A DNA stretch of 64,000 nt, taken from positions 1 through 64,000 of the forward strand of contig CAMCBT010000001.1 in assembly GCA_945873115.1 (NCBI GenBank), written 5' to 3'. Under the pieces are notes generated by a model. That model had not been told where the DNA came from. It worked only from the letters and a program-made list of their open reading frames with translations, and ran no database searches. The position numbers and the translations under genes were made by a program. This DNA comes from an uncultured Mitsuokella sp. GTDB taxonomy: Bacteria > Bacillota > Negativicutes > Selenomonadales > Selenomonadaceae. Numbering within the stretch: the stretch's first letter is position 1; each line of letters opens with the position of its first letter. Shown one piece after another: positions 1 through 9,153 of the stretch.

Positions 1-60
1 GAAACCAGCCAATCAGTCTGCGCCTACGGCTTGACTTCTTGGGGTTTCATAGTAATATAG
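1..60. repeat. possible remnant of an intergenic inverted-repeat element
   Basis: The left edge carries a short inverted repeat (GAAACC at 1-6, GGTTTC at 43-48). The string CCAGCCAATCAG at 5-16 is close to the reverse complement of the CTGATTGGCT motif inside the larger element at 7091-7252. A CATAGTA string at 48-54 also recurs near the ends of the elements at 1000 and 7252. The element is cut by the window edge, so its identity is tentative. Confidence 0.3.
31..58 (+). promoter_or_regulatory. putative sigma-A promoter for map
   Basis: TTGACT (31-36) and TAATAT (53-58) are separated by 16 bases, about 60 bases before the map start. It overlaps the possible repeat remnant. This is motif matching only. 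Confidence 0.4.
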
Positions 61-117
61 GTAGTGTATTACAGAGAGCGAAAGCAAATATCCCGATAAA
101 AGGAGTAACAGGAACGG

Positions 118-993
118 ATGAATCGCAACGATGAATGCTGGTGCGGCAGCGGAAAGAAGTACAAGAAGTGCCACGAGGCCTTCGACGAGCGCATAAAGGA
201 GATGAAGTTCGACTTCATGCGGGGGCAGGTGCGGCCCCCTCGGAAGCTTATCAACAATGCGGCAGACATCGCCGCTGTCCGGGCGGCAGGTGTCGTCAAT
301 GACGGCGCATTGGATCTGGCGGCGGGCATGATGCGCCCCGGTGTCAATACGGAGTCCATCGACGACGCCATCGCCGACTACCTGACGGCAAAGGGAGCCG
401 TCTCGGCGGACAAGGGCTTCGAGGGCTATCCGAAGAACACCTGCATCTCCATCAACGATGTGGTCTGTCATGGCATCCCCTCGAAGAAGACCATCCTCAA
501 GGAAGGTGACATCGTCAACGTGGACATCACCACGAAGTACAACGGCTACTTCGCCGATGCCTCCCGCATGTACATCGTGGGGGGCCATGCGGACGCCAAT
601 GCGGAGCGCCTAGTGCGGGTCTCCCGGGAGTGCATGGAGCTGGGCATTGCTGCGGCAAAGCCCTGGCACTTCCTCGGTGACATCGGCGCCGCCTGCGGCA
701 CCCACGCCCGGGAGAACGGCTACTCCGTCGTCACGGACCTCGGCGGCCACGGCGTGGGCAAGGGCTTCCACATGGAGCCCTTCGTCCCTCACACGGGCCA
801 GCCGGACACGGGCATGCTCCTCGTCCCCGGCATGATTCTCACCGTAGAGCCCATGATAAACGAGGGCACCTACAAGGTCACTGTGGACAAAAAGGACGGC
901 TGGACCGTCCGCACAAAGGACAAGAAACTCTCCGCCCAGTGGGAGAACACCATCCTCATCACCGAGACGGGCGTGGAGATTCTCTCCTCGTAA
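118..993 (+). CDS. map: type I methionyl aminopeptidase with N-terminal SEC-C zinc motif
   Basis: This 291-residue cytosolic metalloprotease removes the initiator Met from nascent proteins. Residues 7-19 form a SEC-C-type motif (CWCGSGKKYKKCH), a small zinc-binding extension found on part of the MetAP family and on SecA, thought to help ribosome or substrate docking. The peptidase domain follows with the expected metal ligands: two Asp in VNVDITTKYNGYFADAS, His in the GHGVGKGFHMEP block, Glu in LTVEPM and Glu in WENTIL. The start is the ATG at 118, with AAAGGAG at 98-105 upstream. It stands alone, not next to secY/adk/infA where many Firmicutes carry map, so a second map elsewhere is possible. 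Confidence 0.95.
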   Translation: MNRNDECWCGSGKKYKKCHEAFDERIKEMKFDFMRGQVRPPRKLINNAADIAAVRAAGVVNDGALDLAAGMMRPGVNTESIDDAIADYLTAKGAVSADKGFEGYPKNTCISINDVVCHGIPSKKTILKEGDIVNVDITTKYNGYFADASRMYIVGGHADANAERLVRVSRECMELGIAAAKPWHFLGDIGAACGTHARENGYSVVTDLGGHGVGKGFHMEPFVPHTGQPDTGMLLVPGMILTVEPMINEGTYKVTVDKKDGWTVRTKDKKLSAQWENTILITETGVEILSS

Positions 994-999
994 CAGTGA

Positions 1000-1066
1000 G
1001 TTCGTGTACCCTATGCGAACCCTTGAGCAGGGTGAGTGCAGGGTATACGAAGCGACTGCAACATAG
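1000..1066. repeat. short intergenic inverted repeat, family A
   Basis: TTCGTGTACCCT (1001-1012) pairs with AGGGTATACGAA (1040-1051) with one G-U position. The 25-base left part (1000-1024) matches the reverse complement of 7228-7252 at 21 of 25 positions by eye, so this is a short member of the family seen there. CATAGTA follows at 1062-1068. There is no T-run after the hairpin, so a terminator role is unlikely. Confidence 0.5.
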
Positions 1067-1090
1067 TATTTATCTTAGGAGGTAATTGAT

Positions 1091-1948
1091 ATGGCTGAAG
1101 GCTGCAATCACGACTGCAATTCCTGTGGCACCACCTGCGGATCTGACACCCGCAAGGATCTCCACGAAAAGCCCAATACCCTGAGCAACATCAAGCACGT
1201 CATCGCCGTCGTCAGTGGCAAGGGCGGCGTGGGCAAATCCCTCACCACGGGGCTCCTCGCCGTTGAGACCTCCCGCAAGGGAAAGCATGTGGGCATCCTC
1301 GATGCGGATATCACCGGCCCCTCCATCCCGAAGATGTTCGGCGTCTCCGGCTCTCCCACGGGAAATGAGCAGGGAGTCTATCCTGTCAAATCGAATCGGG
1401 GCATCGACATTGTCAGCATGAACCTGCTTCTCGAGAATGCCACGGACCCCGTCGTCTGGCGCGGCCCCATCATCAGCGGCATCGTCAAGCAGTTCTGGAC
1501 CGACTTCGTCTGGCAGGACGTGGACTATCTCTTTGTGGACATGCCCCCTGGGACAGGCGACGTGCCCCTGACCGTCCTCCAGTCCATCCAGCTGGACGGC
1601 ATCGTCATCGTCACCAGCCCCCAGGAGCTCGTCTCCATGATTGTGGAAAAGGCCGTGAAGATGGCGGAGCTCATGCACGTCCCCATCCTGGGCGTGGTGG
1701 AGAACATGAGCTATTTCACCTGCCCCGACTGCGGCAGCAAGCATTCCATCTACGGCGAGAGCCACATCGATGAGATTACCGCCGCCCAGGGCCTCGACAT
1801 CCTGGCGAAAATCCCCATCGAGATGAGCCTCGCCAAGGCCTGCGACACCGGCCAGATCGAAAATATCGAAAAGACCTACATGGAGGATGCCGTCAAGACC
1901 CTGATGGAAAAATCCAAGGCCATCGACAACCCCTACGCAGAAGCATAA
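1091..1948 (+). CDS. mrp: Mrp/NBP35-family Fe-S cluster carrier ATPase
   Basis: This 285-residue P-loop ATPase of the Mrp/ApbC family carries and transfers Fe-S clusters to apoproteins in the cytosol. A Cys-rich N-terminus (Cys at 5, 9, 12 and 16) precedes the deviant Walker A motif GKGGVGKS near residue 45. The DMPPGTGD block and a C-terminal CPDCG motif, which binds the bridging cluster at the dimer interface, are also present. The Cys-rich N-terminus is the feature of the NBP35-like subgroup. The strong Shine-Dalgarno TTAGGAGGT at 1075-1083 sets the start. It is monocistronic, ending in a terminator shared with the opposing gene. Confidence 0.92.
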   Translation: MAEGCNHDCNSCGTTCGSDTRKDLHEKPNTLSNIKHVIAVVSGKGGVGKSLTTGLLAVETSRKGKHVGILDADITGPSIPKMFGVSGSPTGNEQGVYPVKSNRGIDIVSMNLLLENATDPVVWRGPIISGIVKQFWTDFVWQDVDYLFVDMPPGTGDVPLTVLQSIQLDGIVIVTSPQELVSMIVEKAVKMAELMHVPILGVVENMSYFTCPDCGSKHSIYGESHIDEITAAQGLDILAKIPIEMSLAKACDTGQIENIEKTYMEDAVKTLMEKSKAIDNPYAEA

Positions 1949-2024
1949 GCCTATCTCGAAAGTAGGTACTGAAAGCCCCCCCTCTGGGAGGCACTCGAAG
2001 ATGGATGCCACATTTCTACACGTG

Positions 2025-2059
2025 AAAAAGAGGTCACTTCAAAGGAAGTGGCCTCTTTT
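2025..2059. terminator. bidirectional intrinsic terminator between mrp and the glycosyltransferase
   Basis: The stem 2026-2040 / 2045-2059 has a four-base loop (AAAG) and one G-U position. It is flanked by A residues on the left and T residues on the right, so it can terminate transcripts from both sides. Its right end overlaps the stop codon of the minus-strand gene. Confidence 0.85.
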
Positions 2060-2885
2060 AGTGCGCCAGATAAATCGGCGTGAGCTTTGCGTCCTCGGCG
2101 CGGGTCTTGTCGAGAAAGCCCGCCGCCACCATGGCGTCCAGCACCACGAACTGGCGCTTCTTTGCCATCATGAAGTCCACATAGGGAGAGTAGAGGGAGG
2201 GGGCATTCGGCAGGCCTGCCAGCATGGCGGCCTCCGGCAGACGCAAATCCTTCGGCCTTTTGCCGAAATACCCTTCGGCGGCGGGGCCTATTCCATAGTA
2301 GCTCGACCCGTAGTAGATGGTATTGAGATAGAGCTCCAATATCTCCTCCTTCGAGTAGTTCGCTTCCATATCGAGGGCCAGCAGGAATTCCTCCCCCTTC
2401 CGCCCGAAGGACTGCTCGTGGGAGAGGAAGAGATTCTTCACCAGCTGCTGAGTGATGGTGCTGGCGCCCTCCTCGATTTGCCCGTACTGGAGATTCACGA
2501 GGGTCGCTCGGGCGATGCCTGAGGGGTCAAAGCCCCAATGGCTGTAGAACTTCCGATCTTCCACGGCGATAATCGCCTGCTTCATATCCTCCGGGATATC
2601 CTGGATGGGCACATAGGTCTCCCGCCGGAGGCGGCTCTCCACCGCCCGCCGGAGAAAGAGGAACCGCTCAATCCTATCGAGGGCCGAGGGCTCCGTTGTC
2701 TCCGTCTGGGCGGAGATGGGGGCGGGGGCGAGCTTTGGCAGGAAGTCGCCAGCCTTTGACCAGGTGCGGGGCGAAAAGATGGCCGTGCCTCCCGCCAGAA
2801 AGAAGGCAAGGAAAAAGATGAGGCAGAGAAGCCCAATGTATCGCAGAAACGAGCGCATTGCCCGCCTGAACCGTGATTTCTTCAT
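2058..2885 (-). CDS. mtgA: monofunctional biosynthetic peptidoglycan glycosyltransferase (GT51)
   Basis: This 275-residue enzyme polymerises lipid II into glycan strands at the outer face of the inner membrane. One N-terminal transmembrane anchor (about residues 14-36) follows a basic stretch. GT51 motifs appear in order: VEDRKFYSHWGFD with the catalytic Glu, GASTITQQLVKNLF, and the EEILELYLNTIYYG block, ending with LPEAAMLAGLPNAP. There is no transpeptidase domain, so it is the monofunctional type rather than a class A PBP. It lies alone on the minus strand with its own promoter. The symbol mtgA is used by analogy with Gram-negative bacteria. Confidence 0.88.
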   Translation of the reverse strand: MKKSRFRRAMRSFLRYIGLLCLIFFLAFFLAGGTAIFSPRTWSKAGDFLPKLAPAPISAQTETTEPSALDRIERFLFLRRAVESRLRRETYVPIQDIPEDMKQAIIAVEDRKFYSHWGFDPSGIARATLVNLQYGQIEEGASTITQQLVKNLFLSHEQSFGRKGEEFLLALDMEANYSKEEILELYLNTIYYGSSYYGIGPAAEGYFGKRPKDLRLPEAAMLAGLPNAPSLYSPYVDFMMAKKRQFVVLDAMVAAGFLDKTRAEDAKLTPIYLAH

Positions 2886-2966
2886 AGCATGTCTCCTTCT
2901 GGGCCGCCCCCAGGTTCTTGCTGTCCACGTCGAAGTCCTCGAAGATCTAGCCTTTAATCTCCAGTA

Positions 2967-2975
2967 AGTATACCA
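2967..2975 (-). promoter_or_regulatory. putative extended -10 promoter for the glycosyltransferase
   Basis: On the minus strand this reads TGGTATACT, an extended -10 (TGn plus TATACT), about 80 bases before the gene. The -35 hexamer is poor, as is common for extended -10 promoters. Confidence 0.45.
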
Positions 2976-2990
2976 TAAATCTGTTCCCCG

Positions 2991-3035
2991 TAAAACAAAA
3001 AAGCAGTATCACGAAGCTTGCTATCCGTGATACTG
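2991..3035 (-). terminator. minus-strand intrinsic terminator with no evident upstream gene
   Basis: CAGTATCACG (3004-3013) and CGTGATACTG (3026-3035) form a perfect 10-bp stem. On the minus strand it is followed by TTTTTTGTTTT, a textbook terminator. It sits upstream of the minus-strand glycosyltransferase promoter and nothing on that strand obviously feeds it; see findings. The rest of the 2886-3232 gap holds the two divergent promoters and a small hairpin at 3054-3074. Confidence 0.7.
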
Positions 3036-3177
3036 ACTTGCTGTTGTGGAAAACGCCAGGGACGATTGGCGTGGAGGTATTCACAAGATTTTACACTATC
3101 ATCAAATCCATGGGCCCATTATATTCCCTACTGCCTCGCCTTATCTTTCCATTATTGTTCTCTTTTGGAAGATTTTT

Positions 3178-3186
3178 TGGTATAAT
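3178..3186 (+). promoter_or_regulatory. putative extended -10 promoter for gatCAB
   Basis: TGGTATAAT at 3178-3186 is a consensus extended -10, 47 bases before the gatC start. A poor -35 (TTCTCT, 3158-3163) sits 17 bases upstream. Confidence 0.6.
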
Positions 3187-3232
3187 GGGAAAGGTTTCTT
3201 TCTCAATTACGAAAATCGGATGGTGAAATTAC

Positions 3233-3523
3233 ATGAAAGTCACAAAAGAGGATTTTGAGAACGTGGCGAATCTGTCGCGCCTTTCCATTCCGGACAGCCA
3301 GACAGAGGCCTACCTTTCCCAGATGGATGCGATTCTCTCCTATATGGACAACCTCTCCGAGGTGGATACGGAGAAGGTAAAGCCCACTACCTATGCTCTC
3401 CCTATGGAGAATGTCTTCCGTGCCGATGAGGTGCGCCCGTCGCTCCCCCGGGAGCTGGCCCTCTCGAATGCGCCCCTGCAGGAGGATGGCTACTTCAAGG
3501 TGCCGCGGGTATTGGAAGAGTGA
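3233..3523 (+). CDS. gatC: Asp-tRNA(Asn)/Glu-tRNA(Gln) amidotransferase subunit C
   Basis: This 96-residue small subunit of GatCAB is thought to help fold and stabilise the amidase GatA against GatB. It has the family's start (KEDFENVANLSRLSI) and the conserved MDAILSYMDNLSEVDTE..PTTYA pattern. It is first in a three-gene operon, and gatA begins 15 bases after its stop. Its presence suggests that Gln-tRNA and/or Asn-tRNA is made by transamidation of a mischarged precursor. Confidence 0.95.
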   Translation: MKVTKEDFENVANLSRLSIPDSQTEAYLSQMDAILSYMDNLSEVDTEKVKPTTYALPMENVFRADEVRPSLPRELALSNAPLQEDGYFKVPRVLEE

Positions 3524-3538
3524 GGAAAGGATAAGACG

Positions 3539-5007
<1,469 letters not shown>

Positions 5008-5011
<4 letters not shown>

Positions 5012-6447
5012 AGTACGAAGCTGTCATCGGTCTTGAAATCCACTGCGAGCTCAAGACAAAAACAAAGATTTTCTGTGGCTGTGCAACGGGCTTCGGCGCG
5101 GAGCAGAACACCCATGTATGCCCCGTCTGCCTGGGCCTTCCCGGCGTGCTTCCCACCATAAACCGCCGGGTTGTGGAGTTCGGCATCAAGGCGGGCCTCG
5201 CGACGAACTGCACCATCAACAAGTACAGCAAGTTCGACCGAAAGAACTACTACTATCCGGATCTGCCGAAGAACTGGCAGACGAGCCAGTATGATTTACC
5301 CATCGCCGAGCATGGCTGGGTGGATATCGATGTGGAGGGGGAGAAGAAACGCATCCGCCTGACCCGCATCCACATGGAGGAGGACGCAGGAAAGCTCGTC
5401 CACTCCGGCAATACCATCAAGGACTCTGCCTCCTCGAATGTGGACTACAACCGCACCGGCGTGCCGCTCCTGGAGATTGTCTCGGAGCCGGATCTCCGCT
5501 CGGCGGAGGAGGCCCGGGCCTACATGGAGAAGATAAAGGCCATCATGGAGTACATCGATGTGTCCAACTGCCGCATGGAGGAGGGCAACCTCCGGGCAGA
5601 CATCAACGTATCCCTGCGTCCTGTGGGCACGACGGAGCTCGGCACCCGCACGGAGATGAAGAACATCAACTCCTTCAAAAGCCTGGTGGAGGCCATCGAG
5701 TATGAAATCGAGCGACAGACGGAGGTGCTGGAGGACGGCGGCCACATCATCCAGGAGACCCGCACCTTTGACCCGGCCCGGGGCATTACGCTTTCCATGC
5801 GGTCGAAGGAGAACGCTCACGACTACCGCTATATGCCGGAGCCGGATTTGCCGCCCATCGTGACGACGGAGGAGGAAATCGAGAAATTCCGCAGCGAGCT
5901 GCCGGAGCTGCCGGATGCCCGCAGGGCCCGCCTCGAGAAGGAGTACGGCCTCTCGGACTATGACGCGGGGATTCTCACCGGCTCCCGGGCCATGGCGGAG
6001 TACTTCGATGCGGTCATCGCCACCGGCGCGGACGCAAAGCTGGCGGCCAACTGGATTATGGGCGACCTGTCGAAGAATCTCAATGCAGAGTCCATCACCA
6101 TAGAGAAGTCTCCTGTGGAGGCAAAGCGGCTGGGCGAGATGATTCTCCTCATCATGAAGAACACCATCTCTGGCAAAATTGCCAAGAAGGTCTTCCAGGA
6201 GATGTGGACCAGCAAGGACGCTCCGGCGAAGATCGTGGAGGACAAGGGTCTCGTGCAGATCACGGACACGGCTGCCATCGAGGGTATTGTGGATGAGGTC
6301 ATCGCGAAGAACGAGAAGGCCGTCGCCGACTACAAGGGCGGCAACAAGAAGGCCATCGGCGCTCTCGTGGGCCAGGTCATGAAGGGCAGCAAGGGGAAGG
6401 CAAACCCCCAGATGGTCAATGAGCTGTTGGCGAAAAAGCTACAATAA
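5008..6447 (+). CDS. gatB: Asp-tRNA(Asn)/Glu-tRNA(Gln) amidotransferase subunit B
   Basis: This 479-residue subunit binds the mischarged tRNA, phosphorylates its side-chain carboxylate and amidates it. It opens with the diagnostic [18 protein letters not shown] and contains [15 protein letters not shown]. The C-terminal YqeY-like tRNA-binding tail ends in [19 protein letters not shown]. The start overlaps the gatA stop by four bases. The operon ends at the terminator at 6469-6502. Confidence 0.97.
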
Positions 6448-6468
6448 TATACGGGCAATCGATACAGG

Positions 6469-6502
6469 CAGGGGATGGGCAAGTGCTCATCCCTTGTTTT
6501 TT
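6469..6502 (+). terminator. intrinsic terminator after gatCAB
   Basis: GGGATGGGCA and TGCTCATCCC form a GC-rich stem with one G-U position and a short loop, followed by TTGTTTTTT ending at 6502. Confidence 0.8.
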
Positions 6503-6544
6503 ACAGAAAAGGGGAGTACTCTAGGGGCATAGGAGGAAAAACTC

Positions 6545-6826
6545 ATGAAACACATCACTATGATAAAGATGCAGGGCTGCCCCTACTGTGCCAATGCTCT
6601 CCGTGCCATGGAGGAGCTCCGGGGCGAGGATAAGTACAAGGTTCTGACCGTGGAGGAGATTGACGAGAATCTCGAGACGGAGAAGGCGAAGCCCTTTGCC
6701 AAGGACTACTACTATGTGCCTTCCTACTTCGTGGAGGGGAAGAAGCTCTACGAGGCACAGCCGGGCCAGGACTACGATGCCATCTATGCGTCGGTTAAGA
6801 AGGTCTTTGATGAGGCCCTGGCTTAA
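6545..6826 (+). CDS. glutaredoxin-like thioredoxin-fold protein
   Basis: This small cytosolic protein of 93 residues has a thioredoxin fold. The active-site motif CPYC lies at residues 12-15, the dithiol glutaredoxin signature, with a VPSYFVEG cis-Pro loop near residue 58 and a C-terminal helix. It probably acts as a dithiol-disulfide reductant, but the physiological partner cannot be read from sequence. The start is supported by AGGAGG at 6531-6536. Its stop codon overlaps the putative -35 of the next gene's promoter. Confidence 0.8.
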   Translation: MKHITMIKMQGCPYCANALRAMEELRGEDKYKVLTVEEIDENLETEKAKPFAKDYYYVPSYFVEGKKLYEAQPGQDYDAIYASVKKVFDEALA

Positions 6827-6849
6827 GGAAAAGATGGAATAACCGATAA
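6824..6849 (+). promoter_or_regulatory. putative sigma-28 (SigD/FliA-type) promoter for the YjfB-like gene
   Basis: TAAG (6824-6827) and ACCGATAA (6842-6849) are 14 bases apart, close to the flagellar sigma consensus TAAA-N15-GCCGATAA (seven of eight in the -10 element). It stands 33 bases before a motility-family gene, which agrees with that class of promoter. Confidence 0.5.
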
Positions 6850-6882
6850 TACTATTGTAAGGAATATAAAGGAGGGATATAT

Positions 6883-7071
6883 ATGGATAACATGAGCATT
6901 GCCGCGGCCTCTGTCGGGATGAATCAGGGACAGGTCATGCAGCAGTTCGGCGTCGGCGTCCTGAAGATGGCGATGAATTCGGAGGCTCAGGGTACGGAGG
7001 CACTTCTGGAGTCACTGCCCCAGGAGAGCCTCGACCCGAATCTCGGCAAGAGCGTCGACATCCAGGCGTAA
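6883..7071 (+). CDS. YjfB-like putative motility protein
   Basis: This 62-residue protein begins MDNMSIAAASVGMNQGQV and has an amphipathic helical centre (VLKMAMNSEAQGTEALLESL), ending LDPNLGKSVDIQA. This is the pattern of the short YjfB family annotated as putative motility proteins, found in flagellated Firmicutes and often under the flagellar sigma factor. The biochemical function is not known. GGAGG at 6871-6875 gives a seven-base spacing to the ATG. The upstream sigma-28-like promoter supports co-expression with late flagellar genes. Confidence 0.7.
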   Translation: MDNMSIAAASVGMNQGQVMQQFGVGVLKMAMNSEAQGTEALLESLPQESLDPNLGKSVDIQA

Positions 7072-7090
7072 TACGTTGTGAGCTAGGTAC

Positions 7091-7252
7091 GTTCCGTGTC
7101 CCCTCGCTCACCCTATCTCCGCTTTGCTGACCTGTCCAAGAAGACAGCCATAGGCTGGCTGATTGGCTAACAGGTGGCATGCGAAAGCGTCCCAAGATCG
7201 ATAGTGATTGGCTGACGCTGACTGCTAAAGGGTTCGCGAGGGGGACACGAAC
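7091..7252. repeat. 162-bp intergenic inverted-repeat element, family A
   Basis: The left arm (7091-7114) and right arm (7229-7252) are inverted copies agreeing at about 21 of 25 aligned positions. Inside lie two direct copies of a (C/G)TGATTGGCT(A/G)A motif (about 7159-7171 and 7204-7215). The right arm matches 1000-1024. No ORF is visible, so the element looks like a small non-autonomous palindromic repeat or MITE. It occupies most of the 7072-7337 gap; the remainder is an AT-rich stretch before the hrcA promoter. Confidence 0.65.
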
Positions 7253-7337
7253 ATACTATGTAACAAAATCAATTCTTTCAGTTAAAAGGCTGGAAGAATT
7301 TTTTTTACAATTTATTTGACTTTTTGACATTTAGCCA

Positions 7338-7366
7338 TTGACTTTTTGTTTTTTTCGTTGTATAGT
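7338..7366 (+). promoter_or_regulatory. sigma-A promoter of the hrcA heat-shock operon
   Basis: TTGACT (7338-7343) and TATAGT (7361-7366) have a 17-base spacer, immediately upstream of the CIRCE operator, so a bound HrcA would block transcription initiation or early elongation. Confidence 0.8.
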
Positions 7367-7382
7367 CTTTATAGATTTGAAG

Positions 7383-7409
7383 TTAGCACTCGGCTAACCA
7401 GAGTGCTAA
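7383..7409 (+). promoter_or_regulatory. CIRCE operator (HrcA binding site)
   Basis: TTAGCACTC (7383-7391), a nine-base spacer, and GAGTGCTAA (7401-7409) match the CIRCE consensus perfectly. It lies between the promoter and the hrcA start and also falls in the mRNA leader. It is the only CIRCE seen in the window, consistent with one regulated transcript for hrcA-grpE-dnaK and possibly dnaJ. Confidence 0.97.
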
Positions 7410-7433
7410 CAATGAGAAAGGAGGGGAGAGCGG

Positions 7434-8468
7434 ATGGCTGGGGAGCTTGACGAGCGCAAGCAGCGCGTACTCAGGGCAGTCATCGACGATTATATCCAGT
7501 CGGCGGAGCCCGTGGGCTCCAGGACACTAGCCCGGCGGTACGACCTGGGGGTGAGCCCCGCCACCATACGAAATGAGATGGCGGATCTCGAGATGCTGGG
7601 ATATCTTCGCCATATCCACACCTCCTCCGGCCGCATCCCCTCCTCAAAGGGGTATCGGTTCTACGTGGATGGGCTAATCCCTCCCGCGCCGGTGGGTGCG
7701 GAGGAGCGGGCCTGCATCGATGCCTGGTATCGGAAGCGGGTAAAGCGCATTGATGAGGTCTTTCAGGAGACGGCACGTCTCATCGCGGAAATCACGAAGA
7801 ACGTGGCCATCGTCCTGGCACCCCAGATGACAAAGGCGCGGTTCCATTGCCTGCAGTTCCTTCCCCTGGATCGGGAGCGGGTCGTCGCCGTTCTCATGAC
7901 GGATGCGGGCTTTGTGGAGAACAAGATTATCCACATGCCGGCGGGCTCCTCCTTTTCCGATTTTCAGCGGATGTCCTCCTTTATCAATGAAAGGCTGGCG
8001 GGCAGAGCTCTTGCAGAGATCACCCGGGGCGCCTTCCGGGAGCTCCACGAGGCGATGGGGGATGAGGCCATCTTCGAGGCGGCCTTCTCCGTCATCGAGC
8101 GGGCGCTGGACGACACGAAGGAAGAGCGGCTGTATCTAGGCAGCACTACCCACATGCTGGACCAGCCCGAATACCACGATGTGGAGCGGGTCAAGGAGGT
8201 CCTGCTTCTCCTGGAGGAGCAGGAGCTGGTGAAGGATATCCTCCATGCACACATGGGGGAAGGGCTGGAGGTCACCATCGGGCAGGAAAATGACAACGAC
8301 CATTTCAAGGAGTCGAGCCTGATTACCGCCACCTACCATCTCCACGGGGAGCTCCTGGGCACCATAGCCGTCATGGGGCCGACCCGGATGGAGTACGCAA
8401 AGGCCATGAGCCTGCTGGAGTATATGAATGACAACCTGACGAACGTCATACGGCGTTTGGAATGGTAG
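7434..8468 (+). CDS. hrcA: heat-inducible transcription repressor HrcA
   Basis: This 344-residue repressor binds CIRCE and needs GroEL to stay active, so misfolded protein titrates the chaperone and derepresses the operon. The N-terminal winged-helix domain shows ERKQRVLRAVIDDYIQSAEPVGS and GVSPATIRNEMADLEMLGYL, followed by the SSGRIPSSKGYRFYVD signature, then a GAF-like dimerisation region ending EYAKAMSLLEYMNDNL. The perfect CIRCE 25 bases upstream shows autoregulation. Start: GAGGGGAGAG directly before the ATG. Confidence 0.96.
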   Translation: MAGELDERKQRVLRAVIDDYIQSAEPVGSRTLARRYDLGVSPATIRNEMADLEMLGYLRHIHTSSGRIPSSKGYRFYVDGLIPPAPVGAEERACIDAWYRKRVKRIDEVFQETARLIAEITKNVAIVLAPQMTKARFHCLQFLPLDRERVVAVLMTDAGFVENKIIHMPAGSSFSDFQRMSSFINERLAGRALAEITRGAFRELHEAMGDEAIFEAAFSVIERALDDTKEERLYLGSTTHMLDQPEYHDVERVKEVLLLLEEQELVKDILHAHMGEGLEVTIGQENDNDHFKESSLITATYHLHGELLGTIAVMGPTRMEYAKAMSLLEYMNDNLTNVIRRLEW

Positions 8469-8497
8469 CGGGGCTGTCCCCGGAAGAGGTGAGTGAA

Positions 8498-9094
8498 TTG
8501 TCATCCCACTTGAATAAGGATTTGAAGGAAAAGGACAAGGAAAAGATGGAAGAGATGCAGCGCGAAATCGACGCCGCCGAAGCAGAGCTCCGAGAGGAGG
8601 CCTCGCCGGAGGAAGAGGCCAGCGAGGAGACTGCCGAGGAGCCGAAGGCCGACGAGATTGAGGCTCTGAAGGCGGAGCTTCAGGAAAAGGACGATCGGCT
8701 GAAGCGGCTCCAGGCGGATTTCGAGAATTTCCGCCGCCGGACGGGCAAGGAGCGCGAGGAGCTCTCCGCCGTCGTCACCCAGGAACTTCTGAAGGACATG
8801 CTTCCGATCCTCGACAATTTCGACCGCGCCATGGCGGCGGAGCAGAAGGACGGGGAGGCCTTCCAGAAGGGGGTTGAGATGCTGTATCAGCAGTTCAAGG
8901 AAACCCTCGCCAAGAATGGTCTCGAGCCCATCGAGGCGGAGGGCAAGAAGTTCGATCCGAACTTCCACCAGGCGGTCATGCGTACAGCAGACCCCGACAA
9001 GGAGGATGATACGGTCTCCCAGGTGCTCCAGGCAGGGTACCAGGCAAAGGGACGGGTCATCCGCCCCGCAATGGTTCAAGTCGTCGCAAATTGA
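8498..9094 (+). CDS. grpE: nucleotide exchange factor GrpE
   Basis: This is the co-chaperone that releases ADP from DnaK. A long acidic, coiled-coil N-terminus (KEKDKEKMEEM, repeated Glu/Ala) leads to the head domain with FENFRRRTGKEREEL, LLPILDNFDRAM-type motif, FDPNFHQAVM and the C-terminal GRVIRPAMVQV. The open frame extends back to an ATG at 8462 that overlaps the hrcA stop, but the only good ribosome site is GGAAGAGG (8482-8489), eight bases before a TTG at 8498. That start gives 198 residues; starts at 8462 or 8489 are possible. It is coupled to hrcA in one operon. Confidence 0.93.
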   Translation: MSSHLNKDLKEKDKEKMEEMQREIDAAEAELREEASPEEEASEETAEEPKADEIEALKAELQEKDDRLKRLQADFENFRRRTGKEREELSAVVTQELLKDMLPILDNFDRAMAAEQKDGEAFQKGVEMLYQQFKETLAKNGLEPIEAEGKKFDPNFHQAVMRTADPDKEDDTVSQVLQAGYQAKGRVIRPAMVQVVAN

Positions 9095-9153
9095 TTGCGG
9101 CTTGATATAAGCTTGTAGATTGAAGTTTTATACATATTTAGGAGGATAAGACC

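Noticed and set aside
1001-1051. Hairpin after map as an intrinsic terminator
   Set aside because: There is no T-run after the stem, and its arm matches the repeat at 7228-7252, so repeat-family membership explains it better.
3038-3258. Two small plus-strand frames upstream of gatC
   Set aside because: They run through the gatC promoter and leader, have no ribosome site, and one overlaps gatC. Not convincing as genes.
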